A DNA stretch of 64,000 nt from Verrucomicrobiales bacterium (GCA_024233215.1 JACKPW010000007.1:62001-126000); one strand, 5' to 3'; counted from the stretch's first letter, positions 43,193 to 52,964 are shown. Notes: generated by a model not told the origin, from the letters alone. Numbers and translations: made by a program.

Positions 43193-44110
43193 ATGGCTCC
43201 GAAGAGCAACGTGCTGATCGATCCTGACTTTGACCTGAAGACGTATCTCACCTCCCTGACCCGGGAGGTGGATGCCGCACTCGACCGTTACCTGCCGAAG
43301 GCAACCGTGAAACCGGCCACCCTCCACAAGGCGATGCGCTACTCGCTGTTTGCCGGCGGCAAGCGGCTGCGGCCCGCCCTCTGCATGGCGGCAGCCGAGG
43401 CCTGCGGCGGCAATCGGGCCCAGGCCATGCCCCTCGCCTGCGCCGTCGAGTGCATCCACACCTACTCGCTCATCCATGACGACCTGCCCGCAATGGACAA
43501 CGACGATTTCCGACGCGGCAAGCCGACCTGCCACAAGGTCTTCGGGGAAGCCACCGCGATCCTGGCAGGCGATGCCCTGCTGACGCACGCCTTCGAGATC
43601 GCCGCCCAATGCCGCGGTTGGCGGCGTTACGGGCACAAGGATGTCATCCTCGAACTCGCGCAAAGCGCCGGGTCGCAATACCTCGTTGGCGGCCAGGTCG
43701 CCGACCTCGAAGCCGAGGGCAAGAAGGTGACGCAACCGCAACTCCGCTTCATTCACGAGCGCAAGACCTCCGCCCTGCTTTGCTGCGCCACGCGCCTCGG
43801 CGGCATGAGCGCCAACTGCAATCGCAGCCAGCTCAACGCTCTGACCGACTTCGGCTTCTATGTCGGCCTCGCCTTCCAGGTCATCGACGACATCCTCGAC
43901 GTGACCCAGAGCAGCGAGCAGTTGGGAAAGACCGCAGGCAAGGACGAAGCCGTGGGCAAGGCCACCTATCCGGCGATCATCGGACTGGAGAAATCCCGCA
44001 AGACCGCCGCCGACCTGACCCGGCGCGCCTACAAGGCCCTGGACGGCTTCCACGGCCGCGTCCAACCGCTGCGGGCACTCGCAGACTATCTGCTGAAACG
44101 GGAGAAGTAG
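43193..44110 (+). CDS. ispA: short-chain polyprenyl diphosphate synthase
   Basis: 305 aa from ATG 43193; upstream codons lie in the divergent promoter. The first Asp-rich motif is in HDDLPAMDNDDFRRG and the second in QVIDDILDVT; FAGGKRLRPAL binds pyrophosphate. It condenses IPP with DMAPP or GPP to farnesyl or geranylgeranyl diphosphate. The bulky-residue pattern before the first motif (TYSLIH) fits an FPP/GGPP synthase, but chain length is not certain. FPP is the precursor of the undecaprenyl carrier used by MraY. Confidence 0.93.
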   Translation: MAPKSNVLIDPDFDLKTYLTSLTREVDAALDRYLPKATVKPATLHKAMRYSLFAGGKRLRPALCMAAAEACGGNRAQAMPLACAVECIHTYSLIHDDLPAMDNDDFRRGKPTCHKVFGEATAILAGDALLTHAFEIAAQCRGWRRYGHKDVILELAQSAGSQYLVGGQVADLEAEGKKVTQPQLRFIHERKTSALLCCATRLGGMSANCNRSQLNALTDFGFYVGLAFQVIDDILDVTQSSEQLGKTAGKDEAVGKATYPAIIGLEKSRKTAADLTRRAYKALDGFHGRVQPLRALADYLLKREK

Positions 44111-44425
44111 GGGCGGGTGCCCGTTCGCCCGCGACGCTGTTGCCGTCATCACGAAGGACTATGGCGCGTCCGATGGGGAGTCCCCCGGGGGTTGCCTCGC
44201 TTTGTCTTCTTCGTTCCCTTCCGTGAGCTGTGGCATTGCCGTGGCTCTGTGGACTTCGGTGTCCTGCCCCCGGTCCAACCACGGCACTCCGCTCCGCCTT
44301 GCCACACCGCGACCGGACGGTCTATGCTCCGTGATCAGCACTGAGGGACAACGCGCCACGAACTCCGCCAGCAGTCGATCGGGCAGGACGGACGCCGGGG
44401 GAGACAGGGTGAAGACCACTTGAGA
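44111..44425 (+). other. gene-free gap before the pilin-like gene
   Basis: 315 nt of mixed composition. No supported gene, strong hairpin with T tract, or obvious repeat was found. It presumably contains the promoter of the pilin-like gene. Confidence 0.5.
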
Positions 44426-45088
44426 ATGAGCGCCACAAACCGCAAGGTCCCCTTCGCGGTGTATCAATTCTGCCGCGGCATCACGTTGGTTGAGGCGTTG
44501 GTGGTGATGGTTGTCATCGGTGCCCTCCTCGCCATGTTGATTCCGGCGCTGAGACCTGCGAGGGCGATCAGGAGTCGGATCAGCTGCATCAACCAGATCA
44601 AACAGATCGGTGTCGCTTTCCGCCTGTTCGCCATCGATCACCAGGACCGTTTCCCCCAGCAACTGTCGACAAACCATGGCGGAACTCTGGAGTTCGAAGC
44701 CGACCTCCTCGCCCACCTCCGGGTACTCTCCAACGAGCTCGGCAGCCCGTTTGTCCTCGTCTGCCCGGAGGACGCCGTCGTCCCCGCCTCAGACTTCACC
44801 ACGCTCACCACCACCAACATCAGCTACTTCCTCGGCCTGGAAGCCGACGGGACCCGACCGAAGCTGATCCTTGCCGGGGACGACAACCTGACCACCAACG
44901 GGATGCCAGTCGGTTCCGGGTGGCTGATCCCACGGACCAACTTGTTCGTCGCCTACGGAAAGGACCGCCATGTTGAGGGGGGCAACGTCGTCATGAGCGA
45001 CGGTTCCGCGCAGCAGATAAGCTCGCTGCGTCTCGAAGATTACCTGCGGCGGCCGCCCAACCTCACCAACCGCTTCCTCCTGCCGTAG
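44426..45088 (+). CDS. type IV pilin-like / pseudopilin protein
   Basis: 220 aa from ATG 44426 (a TTG two codons earlier is possible). The prepilin peptidase site is RG^ITLVEALVVM, with Glu at mature position 5, followed by a hydrophobic helix (MVVIGALLAMLIPALR). The globular part has NQIKQIGVAFRLFAIDHQDRFPQQ and a C-terminal VVMSDGSAQQ, as in the H-X9-DG proteins abundant in Planctomycetes and Verrucomicrobia. It is probably exported and processed by the type II/IV pilus machinery (gspE-gspF at 34-37 kb). Convergent with ftsZ. Confidence 0.85.
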   Translation: MSATNRKVPFAVYQFCRGITLVEALVVMVVIGALLAMLIPALRPARAIRSRISCINQIKQIGVAFRLFAIDHQDRFPQQLSTNHGGTLEFEADLLAHLRVLSNELGSPFVLVCPEDAVVPASDFTTLTTTNISYFLGLEADGTRPKLILAGDDNLTTNGMPVGSGWLIPRTNLFVAYGKDRHVEGGNVVMSDGSAQQISSLRLEDYLRRPPNLTNRFLLP

Positions 45089-45204
45089 CGTCTCCCCCTC
45101 GCGGCCACAGGCCGGCGCGGGGCGGCAACAGCACCCGGCAAGTCTGTCGGTTCTGCCCGCCTTGCCAGGAGGCAGCCGAGAACGGGAGGGAACCCCGGGG
45201 CCGG

Positions 45205-46518
45205 TCAGTTCAGGCGGACACCGCGGCGGATGAACGTCGGGGTATCGAGGTCTTCGCCGCGGTAGCGGGTCGGTTCGCTTTGCTCGAAGCGTTCCTTGGA
45301 CACGACTTCCAGCGGGAGCATGAACTGGGTGCCCGCCCGCTTGCCACGCTTCGGTCGCAGGCCGCGCTGTTCCATCAGCTTCACCTTCTCCTCCGGCGCC
45401 AACTGCGGCGCGGGTGGAACGAAGTGCCGGGCACGTGCGGCCCCACCACTGGTCGGTTCTGCTCCGGCGCGTCCGTCGACCGGGAACTCCGCCCCGGGCA
45501 GACCGGGTTCGACGTCGGCTTCGGTCGGCTCCGAACCGGCGGGTTCGCCCTGTCGCCGGTGCGTGCCGACCAGGGTCACCACCAGGCGATCCCCGAGCCC
45601 GGGATCGACGTCGGCCCCCATGACCACCTGGGCCTGTTCGCAGAGCCGGTTGACCTGGTCCATGAGCTGCTGGATTTCCTTGAGGGAGAGGCCCGGTCCC
45701 CCGGCGATGCTGACGAGCACGGATTCGGCCTCGGAAAGCGCATTGCCGTGGTCGAGGAACGGGCTGTTCAGGAGCCGTTCCACCACGGCCTTGACGCGGT
45801 CCTCGCCCGCGGCCTCGGCGGCCGCCAGGCAGCTCTCGGAATGCCGGCCCCGCACGACTTCGCAGAGATCGGAGAAATCCACCTTGATGAGCCCGGCCTG
45901 GGTGACGAGCCGGCACAGACCGCGCAAGCCATCCGCCAGCAACTCGTTCACCTTCTCCAGGGCTTCCGTCAGCCCCGCACCCTCCTCCAGCAGCCGGACC
46001 ACCTGTTGGTTTGGGAGCAGGATGACGGCGTCCGATGCGGTGCGCAATTCCCGCAGGGCGATTTGCGCCTGTTCACCCCGGCGCCGGCCCTCGAGGTCGA
46101 AGGGCAACGTGGCCACAGCCAGCACGAGCACCCCGGCTTCGCGCGCCACCCGGGCAAGGACGGGGGCCACACCGGACCCCGTGCTTCCCCCGAGTCCGAC
46201 CACCAGCAGGAGGAGATCGACATCGGAACAGAGTTCGGCGAGTTGTTCGGTCTCCCCTTCGGCGATGGCGCGGCCCACATCGGGATCGCCGGCCTTCAAT
46301 CCCCGGGTCAACCGGCTGCCGAGCAGGATGTTCGTTCCCAGGGAGGATTGGGCGAGCAGGCGGGCATCGGTGTGAACCGCGGCCAGTGGTACCCCGGCGA
46401 AACCGCTCTGGGCCAGATGTTCGACCGCGTGAAGCCCGGCGCCCCCCACACCGACGATCTGGACGCGGGTGCCGTTGGGGCCGGAGTCGGGCTGGTTGGA
46501 GAAGACTTCGCGGGACAT
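45205..46518 (-). CDS. ftsZ: cell-division GTPase FtsZ (divergent)
   Basis: 437 aa from ATG 46518. The GTPase core is recognisable: IVGVGGAGLHAVEHL (21-35), the tubulin signature region VVGLGGSTGSGVAPVLA (107-123) in place of the usual GGGTGTG, and the synergy loop IKVDFSDLCEVV with both catalytic Asp (D214, D217). A poorly conserved linker (320-400) leads to a C-terminal FtsZ tail, LDTPTFIRRGVRLN, the binding site for FtsA and others. The changed signature loop sets it apart from standard FtsZ. It is the last gene of the dcw cluster, 19 nt after ftsA. Confidence 0.93.
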   Translation of the reverse strand: MSREVFSNQPDSGPNGTRVQIVGVGGAGLHAVEHLAQSGFAGVPLAAVHTDARLLAQSSLGTNILLGSRLTRGLKAGDPDVGRAIAEGETEQLAELCSDVDLLLLVVGLGGSTGSGVAPVLARVAREAGVLVLAVATLPFDLEGRRRGEQAQIALRELRTASDAVILLPNQQVVRLLEEGAGLTEALEKVNELLADGLRGLCRLVTQAGLIKVDFSDLCEVVRGRHSESCLAAAEAAGEDRVKAVVERLLNSPFLDHGNALSEAESVLVSIAGGPGLSLKEIQQLMDQVNRLCEQAQVVMGADVDPGLGDRLVVTLVGTHRRQGEPAGSEPTEADVEPGLPGAEFPVDGRAGAEPTSGGAARARHFVPPAPQLAPEEKVKLMEQRGLRPKRGKRAGTQFMLPLEVVSKERFEQSEPTRYRGEDLDTPTFIRRGVRLN

Positions 46519-46537
46519 GGCAGGGTTGGGGTTCGGC

Positions 46538-47767
46538 TCAGGAGGTTTGGAAAATGCCACCGAGCGTGCGGGCGATGCGGGAGGCAAGTCCGGTATTGCG
46601 ACGGGTGCGGCCGAGGTGGAAGGAACCGAAGCGCACGAGGCCGATGCCGGTGGCGAACTCGGGTTGGTCGAGGGTGGCCACGAGGCCGCTGATGGCCCGG
46701 GTGCGGCCGGTGGATGCCGGCAGGCCGAAGACGCGTTCGGCGAGCCGGTGGATGCCGGGCACGCGGGAACCGCCGCCGCAAAGAACGACCCCGGCACGGA
46801 GATAATCGAGCAGGCCGGTGCGTTCGAGATCCTCGGCGATGATCTGAAACGTCTCCTCGAGGCGGAGTGACATGATCCGGTGGAGGTGTTCGAGGTTGAC
46901 AGTGCGGTCGGGCAGGCCCGTTTCGCTGGGGAGCCGGAGGGTGCGTCCCCGGACCTCGGGCGCCATCAGGGCGGAGCCGTGTTCGATCTTGAGCGCCTCG
47001 GCCCGGCTCATCGGAACCTTGAGGCCGTAGGCGAGATCGTTGGTCACGTGATCGCCGCCGACTGCGATCACGCCGGTATGTTTGACAACGCGCTCGGAAT
47101 AGACGGCGTATTCGGTGACGCCCGCCCCGAGGTCGATCACGAGGGCGCCGAGGTCCTTTTCCTGGTTGCTGAGGACGGCGAGGGAGCTGGCGATGCCGTT
47201 GAACACGACCTCCTCCACATCGATCTGGAGGCTGCGGGCGGCCTTGATGGGGAGTTGCAGGCGGCTGGTCATGCCGTGAACCACATGGACGTCCAACTCG
47301 AGTTGTTCGCCCTCCATCTCCACCGGCTTGGTGACGCCGGAACGGCCGTCGACGATGAAGTGCTGGCGGATGAGGTGGAGGACGTCGCGCCCGGCGGGAA
47401 GGTTGAGGGTGCGGGCGTTCCGCACGACCTCCTGGACGTCGGACTCGGTGATTTCGCGTTCGCCGTGGGGCAGATGGACGCGGCCGCGGTTGTTGAAACC
47501 CGCAACATGGGCCCCGGTCACGCCGAGAAAGACGCTCTTGATCTCGAGGTTGGCCATGTCCTCGGCCTCGGCAAGGGCGCGGCGGATGTCCTCGGTGGCG
47601 GCCTTGAAATCGACAATCTCCCCCTTGCGCACGCCGCGCGACCGGCACTGGCCGACGCCGACGACGTTGAGCACGCCCTCGGCCTGCAACCGCCCGACGA
47701 CGGCGCAGATCTTGGTGGTGCCGATTTCGAGGCCGACGATGACGTGGTGGCTGGGCTTAAGCATCAT
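46538..47767 (-). CDS. ftsA: cell-division actin-like protein FtsA
   Basis: 409 aa from ATG 47767 (or 47764). Actin-fold motifs: VGLEIGTTKICAVVG (phosphate 1), ALVIDLGAGVTEYAVY (phosphate 2) and GVVLCGGGSRVPGI (adenosine). The SHS2/1C domain lies at about 85-170. The C-terminus SRIARTLGGIFQTS is a likely amphipathic membrane helix. It anchors FtsZ to the membrane. The start overlaps ftsQ by 11 nt. Confidence 0.95.
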   Translation of the reverse strand: MMLKPSHHVIVGLEIGTTKICAVVGRLQAEGVLNVVGVGQCRSRGVRKGEIVDFKAATEDIRRALAEAEDMANLEIKSVFLGVTGAHVAGFNNRGRVHLPHGEREITESDVQEVVRNARTLNLPAGRDVLHLIRQHFIVDGRSGVTKPVEMEGEQLELDVHVVHGMTSRLQLPIKAARSLQIDVEEVVFNGIASSLAVLSNQEKDLGALVIDLGAGVTEYAVYSERVVKHTGVIAVGGDHVTNDLAYGLKVPMSRAEALKIEHGSALMAPEVRGRTLRLPSETGLPDRTVNLEHLHRIMSLRLEETFQIIAEDLERTGLLDYLRAGVVLCGGGSRVPGIHRLAERVFGLPASTGRTRAISGLVATLDQPEFATGIGLVRFGSFHLGRTRRNTGLASRIARTLGGIFQTS

Positions 47768-48719
47768 GGGGCGGGCGGCGCGATGCCGGGTTGCGTTGGG
47801 CACTGCCGGAAGGGGAATCGGGAGCGGGAGCGACCGGCACCCAGAGGGACGGGCAGTTGTTCTCGATGGAGAGGTCGACCTGCAACAGGCGCTGGCCGTT
47901 GTCCTGACCGACGACGTGGAGGAAGCCGAGCCGGAGGAGTTGCCGCTGCATGTCGAAAGGGCCAAGCGTGGCTTCGGCGCCGTTGTCGAGCCGGACGGTG
48001 AGCACGCCGCGTTCGGACACATCGATGCTGTGAAGGCCGGCAAACTGCTCCATCCCGACCTGCCGGTAGAGCGGCAGCACGGTCAGGGCCCAGAGGACGG
48101 CAGCGTCGTTGACGATGCCGCCCGGCCGGAGATCGTTTGGATTCACCCCGGTGATCCGGGGCAGCGACTCCCCGAGGAAGGGGTCCGCCGGGTCGGTCAG
48201 ATTGAACCGGGCGGGCATCACGGCCCCGTGGGCGTCCAGGTAGAAGGTCCGTCCCACCGTGTTCCCGCCATCGACGGGATCGAAGACCTCCACCCGGGCC
48301 ACCGGCGTCCGCTCGACCACCCGCAGACGCAGCACATGCGGCAGTACACGTTCCACGGCGGCGGACTCGACGTACGGGATGGTCTCGAGATCCCGCTTGA
48401 TGCGGGAGAGATCCAGCGCGAGGAGGTTTCGCCCGGCGCGGACCCCCGAGCGCATCAGGATTTCCTCGCGCGACAACGCCTTGAAAGGCGCGACGATCTC
48501 GATGTCCTTCAGCGCGAAGAAACGTTCCCCCGCCAGCACGCGGTCGCGCAGTTGCGGCCAGTGAACGATCCCCAGATACCCCCCGGCACCCAGGGTGCCC
48601 AGAAGCAGCACGAGCAGGGCGAGGCGCCACAACCGCCGACGGCGCGGCCGCATCCGGGCACTGACCTCCAAAAAGGAGGCCTGTTTGCGCCGCGCCTGCT
48701 TCTTTTCCTTTCGTGCCAT
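47757..48719 (-). CDS. ftsQ: cell-division protein FtsQ
   Basis: 320 aa with a basic cytoplasmic N-terminus, one membrane segment (LWRLALLVLLLGTLGAGGYLG), then a POTRA domain (FALKDIEIVAPFKALSREEILMRSG, RIKRDLETIPYVESAAVERVLP) and the FtsQ beta domain. It links early and late divisome proteins. The Pro/Ser-rich C-terminal tail overlaps ftsA. The cluster position supports the assignment despite low sequence conservation. Confidence 0.93.
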   Translation of the reverse strand: MARKEKKQARRKQASFLEVSARMRPRRRRLWRLALLVLLLGTLGAGGYLGIVHWPQLRDRVLAGERFFALKDIEIVAPFKALSREEILMRSGVRAGRNLLALDLSRIKRDLETIPYVESAAVERVLPHVLRLRVVERTPVARVEVFDPVDGGNTVGRTFYLDAHGAVMPARFNLTDPADPFLGESLPRITGVNPNDLRPGGIVNDAAVLWALTVLPLYRQVGMEQFAGLHSIDVSERGVLTVRLDNGAEATLGPFDMQRQLLRLGFLHVVGQDNGQRLLQVDLSIENNCPSLWVPVAPAPDSPSGSAQRNPASRRPPHDA

Positions 48720-48737
48720 GATTGCTCGGACCTCCGA

Positions 48738-49664
48738 TCAGCCGGCCTCGCGGGCACCCTCCCCGCGTCGGGCCAGCGCGAGGTCCACCATCCGTTGGCA
48801 GAGGTTCTCAAAGTCAATTCCGGCCGCGGCGGCCGCCTTCGGCAGCAGGCTGGTCTCCGTCATCCCGGGCAACGTGTTCACCTCCAGCACGGAAGGACGT
48901 CCATCCGGCCCCACCATCACGTCCACCCGCCCGTAATCCCGGCCACCCACCGCCACGAACGCCGCCAGGCCGGCCCCCTGGATGCGTCGGGTGGTGTCGG
49001 CATCGAAATCCGCGGGACAAAAGTAATCACTGGCGGCCTTGGTGTATTTGCTCGCGTAGTCGTAACGGCCGCTCCGGGGCCGGATTTCCACCACGGGCAG
49101 CACCTGTTCATCGAGAAGACCCACGGTGGTTTCCCGACCCCGGATGAACTCCTCCATCAGCACCGGTGAACCATGCCGTGCCGCCTCCGCGAGCGCCCGG
49201 GGAAAGTCATCCACGTGCTCGACAAACTGCAGCCCCACGCTGGACCCCTGGCACACCGGCTTCAGGACCACCGGCGGCCGCCAGCCTTCCGGCCAGCCCG
49301 GGCAAGCCCCGTCCACCACCCGGGAGCGCGGGGTCGGGACTCCCGCCGCCACCAACCGCTCCTTCGTCAGCGCCTTGTCAAACGCCACAGCGCTCGCATC
49401 GGCGTCGCAACCCGTGAACGGAACCCGCATTGCCTCCAATCGGCGCTGCACGGAACCGTCCTCTCCGTAGGTGCCATGAAGCGCCAGGAAAACGAGGTCC
49501 GTTTCGGCCGGCAGGGTCCACCCTTCCGGCTGCGGATCGAGTTCGACCACCCGGTGCCCCAACCGACGCAGGGCCGCCGCCACCGCCGCGCCGCTGGCCA
49601 GCGACACTTCCCGCTCGGCGGAGGGCCCGCCGAGCATCAGCGTGACTGTGAGACTTGCCGCCAT
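48738..49664 (-). CDS. ddl: D-alanine-D-alanine ligase
   Basis: 308 aa from ATG 49664. ATP-grasp motifs: LMLGGPSAEREVSL, LALHGTYGEDGSVQ, VVLKPVCQGSSVGL, EEFIRGRETTVGLL, and the Mg-binding RVDVMVGPDGRPSVLEVNTLPGMTETSL. It forms D-Ala-D-Ala for MurF. It sits between murB and ftsQ, as in many dcw clusters, 10 nt after murB. Confidence 0.95.
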   Translation of the reverse strand: MAASLTVTLMLGGPSAEREVSLASGAAVAAALRRLGHRVVELDPQPEGWTLPAETDLVFLALHGTYGEDGSVQRRLEAMRVPFTGCDADASAVAFDKALTKERLVAAGVPTPRSRVVDGACPGWPEGWRPPVVLKPVCQGSSVGLQFVEHVDDFPRALAEAARHGSPVLMEEFIRGRETTVGLLDEQVLPVVEIRPRSGRYDYASKYTKAASDYFCPADFDADTTRRIQGAGLAAFVAVGGRDYGRVDVMVGPDGRPSVLEVNTLPGMTETSLLPKAAAAAGIDFENLCQRMVDLALARRGEGAREAG

Positions 49665-49674
49665 GGTATCGCCC

Positions 49675-50625
49675 TTAGTCCTCACCGATGATCTCAACCT
49701 CGGTCTCGAGGCAGACGCCCCGCTGCTCGGCCACCCGCGATTGCACACAGGCGATCAGGTCAAGCACGTCGCGCGCCGTGGCACCGCCGGTGTTCACGAT
49801 GAAATTCCCATGGACCGGGGACACCCGGGCTCCCCCGCACGCGGTCCCCTTCAGCCCAAGTTCGTCCACCAACCGGCCCGCGGGTGTGGTCCCGGGGTTC
49901 TTGAAGATGCAGCCGGCACTCGGCTCCCGGGGCTGGGTGGCGCGTCGTTGGGCGGCAAATGCCTCCATACGTTCCTGGATCGCTGCGGGCGCCCCATCGA
50001 CGGCGACGAACCAGGCGGAGACGGCAATCCGGCCGGCCAGGAAGGCGCAGCCACGGTAAGCTGCCGCCAGATCCGCGGCCGGCAGATCCCGGAAACTCCC
50101 GTCGGTTTCGCAGACGCGCACCTGCTCGACGCATTGGAACATCCAACTCCCATGCGCACCGGCATTCATCCGCAACGCCCCGCCGACTGTTCCCGGGATT
50201 CCCTCCAGAAACTCCAGGCCGGCGAGACCGCGACGCCGGGCCTCCCCGGCAACCGCCGGCAACCGCGCCCCGGCACCACAGCGGAGCCGGCGACCCTCGA
50301 CCTCGATCCGACAGAATGCCGGCCGGCCAAGTAAGATCACCACCCCGCGAACGCCACCATCGCGCACGAGCACATTCGAACCCCGACCCAGCACGCGCCA
50401 GGGCAGGCCGGCTTCGGTGCAGAAGCACAGGGTCTCCCCGAGGTCCGCTTCCGACCCCGCCTCCACCAGTAAATCGGCGGCACCGCCAACGCGCAGGGTG
50501 GTGCGGGGGGCGAGGGGTTCTCCCGACAGTACCCGGCTGGCCCCGCTCAACCGGGACGCCAGTTCCCGCGCCGGACCGCTGAGCGGCGGGGAGGTGGCGG
50601 GAGGTATCGCGGGGGCAACGGTCAT
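49675..50625 (-). CDS. murB: UDP-N-acetylenolpyruvoylglucosamine reductase
   Basis: 316 aa from ATG 50625, which overlaps the murG stop by 1 nt. FAD-binding region: TTLRVGGAADLLVEAG, VLGRGSNVLVRDGGVRG and LEFLEGIPGTVGGALRMNAGAHG. The proton-donor loop is SAGCIFKNP, with Cys where many MurBs have Ser, a known variant position. The C-terminus VHGNFIVNTGGATARDV is typical. It completes UDP-MurNAc synthesis. murC, which often lies just before murB, is absent here. Confidence 0.95.
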   Translation of the reverse strand: MTVAPAIPPATSPPLSGPARELASRLSGASRVLSGEPLAPRTTLRVGGAADLLVEAGSEADLGETLCFCTEAGLPWRVLGRGSNVLVRDGGVRGVVILLGRPAFCRIEVEGRRLRCGAGARLPAVAGEARRRGLAGLEFLEGIPGTVGGALRMNAGAHGSWMFQCVEQVRVCETDGSFRDLPAADLAAAYRGCAFLAGRIAVSAWFVAVDGAPAAIQERMEAFAAQRRATQPREPSAGCIFKNPGTTPAGRLVDELGLKGTACGGARVSPVHGNFIVNTGGATARDVLDLIACVQSRVAEQRGVCLETEVEIIGED

Positions 50626-51782
50626 CAGCAATCGACGGCAAGGTGGGAGGGCTGGCGGCCCCGGGCGACCGGAGGGGCGGGTGTGGGAATGGCCTCCCGG
50701 ATGAAGGCGGCGATCCGGGCCGCCGAATCCGGTTGGTGCCGGCGGGCGAGGGCGTCTTTCATCCCGTCCCGGCCGGCCGGGCTTCGCAGCAGGGCCCGGA
50801 CCTCGGCAAGCAGGCGCTCGGGGGTGGCGTCGTCCTGGGACAGCAGACGGGCGGCCCCGGCCTCCTGGAACGAGCGCGCATTGAAGAACTGGTGGTTGTC
50901 TGCCGCCCAGGGATACGGCACCAGCACCGCAGGCAACCGCATGGCGGCCAGTTCGGCCAGGGAGGAGGCCCCGGCACGGGAAATGGCCACCGTGGCCGCG
51001 CTCATGGCAACCTCCAGGTGGGTCATGAACGGCTCCACGACAGCCGTAAGCTTGTGCTGGGCGTAGGCCCGACGCACCTCCCCGGCATCGCGCAGGCCGG
51101 TGAGGTGGATGTACTGCAGATCGGGTTCGAAAACCGCCAGGGACGGCAGCGTCGCCAGCACGGCCTCGCTCAGGGTGGAAGCCCCCTGGCTGCCTCCCAG
51201 CACCAGCAACACAGGACGGTCGGGGTGAATCCCCAGCGCAAGCCGGCTTTCGCGCGGATCCCGGGGTTGAAAAGCCCGACGGACCGGCATGCCAGCCACG
51301 CGCGTCCGACGCAGGCGGAGGCGGTGCGCCGCGGAGGGGAAATAGAGGAAGGTCTCCCGGGCCAGCCACCCCAGCCAGCGATTGGCCCGTCCGGCCACGG
51401 AGTTGGCTTCGTGCAGAAAGACTTTCGCGCCGCAGAGCCGGCCGGCCAGCACCGGACCGACCCCGGCGAAGCCGCCCATGGCCAGCACCGCGGCCGGTGG
51501 CCGGTGGCGAAACACGCGCCGGGCGATCTGGAGGGAGCGCCCGGCCCCCCGGAGGAACGCCCGGGTACGCCCCTGGCCGGAGGCGGAGGCCGGCAGCGCC
51601 ACCACGGCGTCCGCGGGCAGATCCCGCACGGCGGCCAGGTCGACCGCCTTGTCGGAGACGAACAGCAGGGTGTCGCACCCCGCCGCCTGCAATTCGCAGG
51701 CCACCGCACGACCGGGAAACAGGTGTCCCCCCGTGCCTCCACAAGCCACCGCCACCAACGCTGGAGTTCCAGCACCCATCAT
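50625..51782 (-). CDS. murG: lipid II synthase (GlcNAc transferase) MurG
   Basis: 385 aa from ATG 51782 (or 51779). GT-B motifs: CGGTGGHLFPGRAVA at the N-terminus, AMGGFAGVGPVLAG, HEANSVAGRANRWL, VLGGSQGASTLSEAV, and the donor-site ISRAGASSLAELAAMRLPAVLVPYPWAADNHQ. It adds GlcNAc to lipid I at the membrane. It overlaps ftsW by 4 nt. Confidence 0.95.
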   Translation of the reverse strand: MMGAGTPALVAVACGGTGGHLFPGRAVACELQAAGCDTLLFVSDKAVDLAAVRDLPADAVVALPASASGQGRTRAFLRGAGRSLQIARRVFRHRPPAAVLAMGGFAGVGPVLAGRLCGAKVFLHEANSVAGRANRWLGWLARETFLYFPSAAHRLRLRRTRVAGMPVRRAFQPRDPRESRLALGIHPDRPVLLVLGGSQGASTLSEAVLATLPSLAVFEPDLQYIHLTGLRDAGEVRRAYAQHKLTAVVEPFMTHLEVAMSAATVAISRAGASSLAELAAMRLPAVLVPYPWAADNHQFFNARSFQEAGAARLLSQDDATPERLLAEVRALLRSPAGRDGMKDALARRHQPDSAARIAAFIREAIPTPAPPVARGRQPSHLAVDC

Positions 51783-52930
51783 GGTTCGTTCACGACAACC
51801 GAAGGATGATCGAAAAGGCTCAAGGGCTCTTCCTCGACTTCGAAATGATCCTCCCCAGCCCGGGCGATGCGTAGCAGCACGCCGACCGACACGAGCATCA
51901 TCATGAGGTTGGAACCGCCCTGACTCACGAAGGGCAGGGTCAACCCCTTGTTGGGCAGCGCCCCGGAGACCACCGCCATGTTGCAAAGGGCCTGGCCGGC
52001 GAGCAGGAATGAAATGCCCGTGGCCAGCAGGGCACCGAAGCGATCCGGAGCCTCCCGGGCAATCCTCAACCCGGCATGCAGGATCATGGCGAACGCGCCC
52101 AGCAGGAGCAACGATCCGAGGAAACCGAACTCCTCGCCGATGATCGCGAAGATGAAGTCAGTCTGGCATTCGGGCACAAACGCCCGCTGGGTACTGGCGG
52201 AAAAGCCCAGTCCGACGGGACCACCACTGGCGAAGGCCAGCCGGGCCTGCCAGGCCTGGTAGCCCACCACGCGGCGGGTGCTCTCGAGGTCGAGCCAACT
52301 GTCGATGCGCTCCATCCGCAGACCGTTGTAACAGAGGGCGGTACCGACCGCGATCGTCAGCAATACGGAGGGAATCAGGGCGTAGCGCAGCCGGATGCCG
52401 GCCACCAAAAGCATGACCGCGGCAGCCAACCCCAGGATCAGAGCCGTCCCCCAGTCGGGTTCCACGAAGATCAAGAGCGTCACCAGACCGACGATCAGGG
52501 CGGGTTTGAGGATCCCGTCCTTGAAAGAGGTAATCCGACTGCCGGCGGATGAGCAATAGGCAGCCAGCGCCATGAGAAGTGCCACCTTGGCGAAGTCCGA
52601 TGGCTGAAAACCAACGCCCGCGACATAGATCCATCGGCGCGCGCCATTGACGACCCTCCCCCACACCAGAGCGTAGGCCAACAGGCCGACGGCGAGGGAA
52701 TACAGCGGCCAGGCGAGACGCCTGATCCAGCCGTAGTCGGCCCAGAGGACGAGTCCCGCCCCGGCGGCGCCCAGGATCAGGGCAACGACCTGCCGCGAGA
52801 CCACGCTGGCCGCCGCCCGGCCGGGACTGGCGACCTCGTAGAGCATCACCAGACCGAACACCGTGAGCGCGAGGGTGCATCCCAGCAACATCAGGGCGGC
52901 GTTTCTGAGACCGGATTTGCGTTCGTTCAT
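51779..52930 (-). CDS. ftsW: lipid II polymerase FtsW (SEDS family)
   Basis: 383 aa with about ten membrane segments. SEDS motifs: NGARRWIYVAGVGFQPSDFAKVAL, EPDWGTALILGLAA, FAIIGEEFGFLG and LPNKGLTLPFVSQGGSNLM. It polymerises septal peptidoglycan with FtsI. A 50-residue cytoplasmic tail rich in Glu (EDHFEVEEEPLSLF) follows the last helix. It is 34 nt downstream of the LysM gene. Confidence 0.95.
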   Translation of the reverse strand: MNERKSGLRNAALMLLGCTLALTVFGLVMLYEVASPGRAAASVVSRQVVALILGAAGAGLVLWADYGWIRRLAWPLYSLAVGLLAYALVWGRVVNGARRWIYVAGVGFQPSDFAKVALLMALAAYCSSAGSRITSFKDGILKPALIVGLVTLLIFVEPDWGTALILGLAAAVMLLVAGIRLRYALIPSVLLTIAVGTALCYNGLRMERIDSWLDLESTRRVVGYQAWQARLAFASGGPVGLGFSASTQRAFVPECQTDFIFAIIGEEFGFLGSLLLLGAFAMILHAGLRIAREAPDRFGALLATGISFLLAGQALCNMAVVSGALPNKGLTLPFVSQGGSNLMMMLVSVGVLLRIARAGEDHFEVEEEPLSLFDHPSVVVNEP

Positions 52931-52964
52931 GGGGATGGGACTGGACCGGCCGTCGCCGGCGGAA

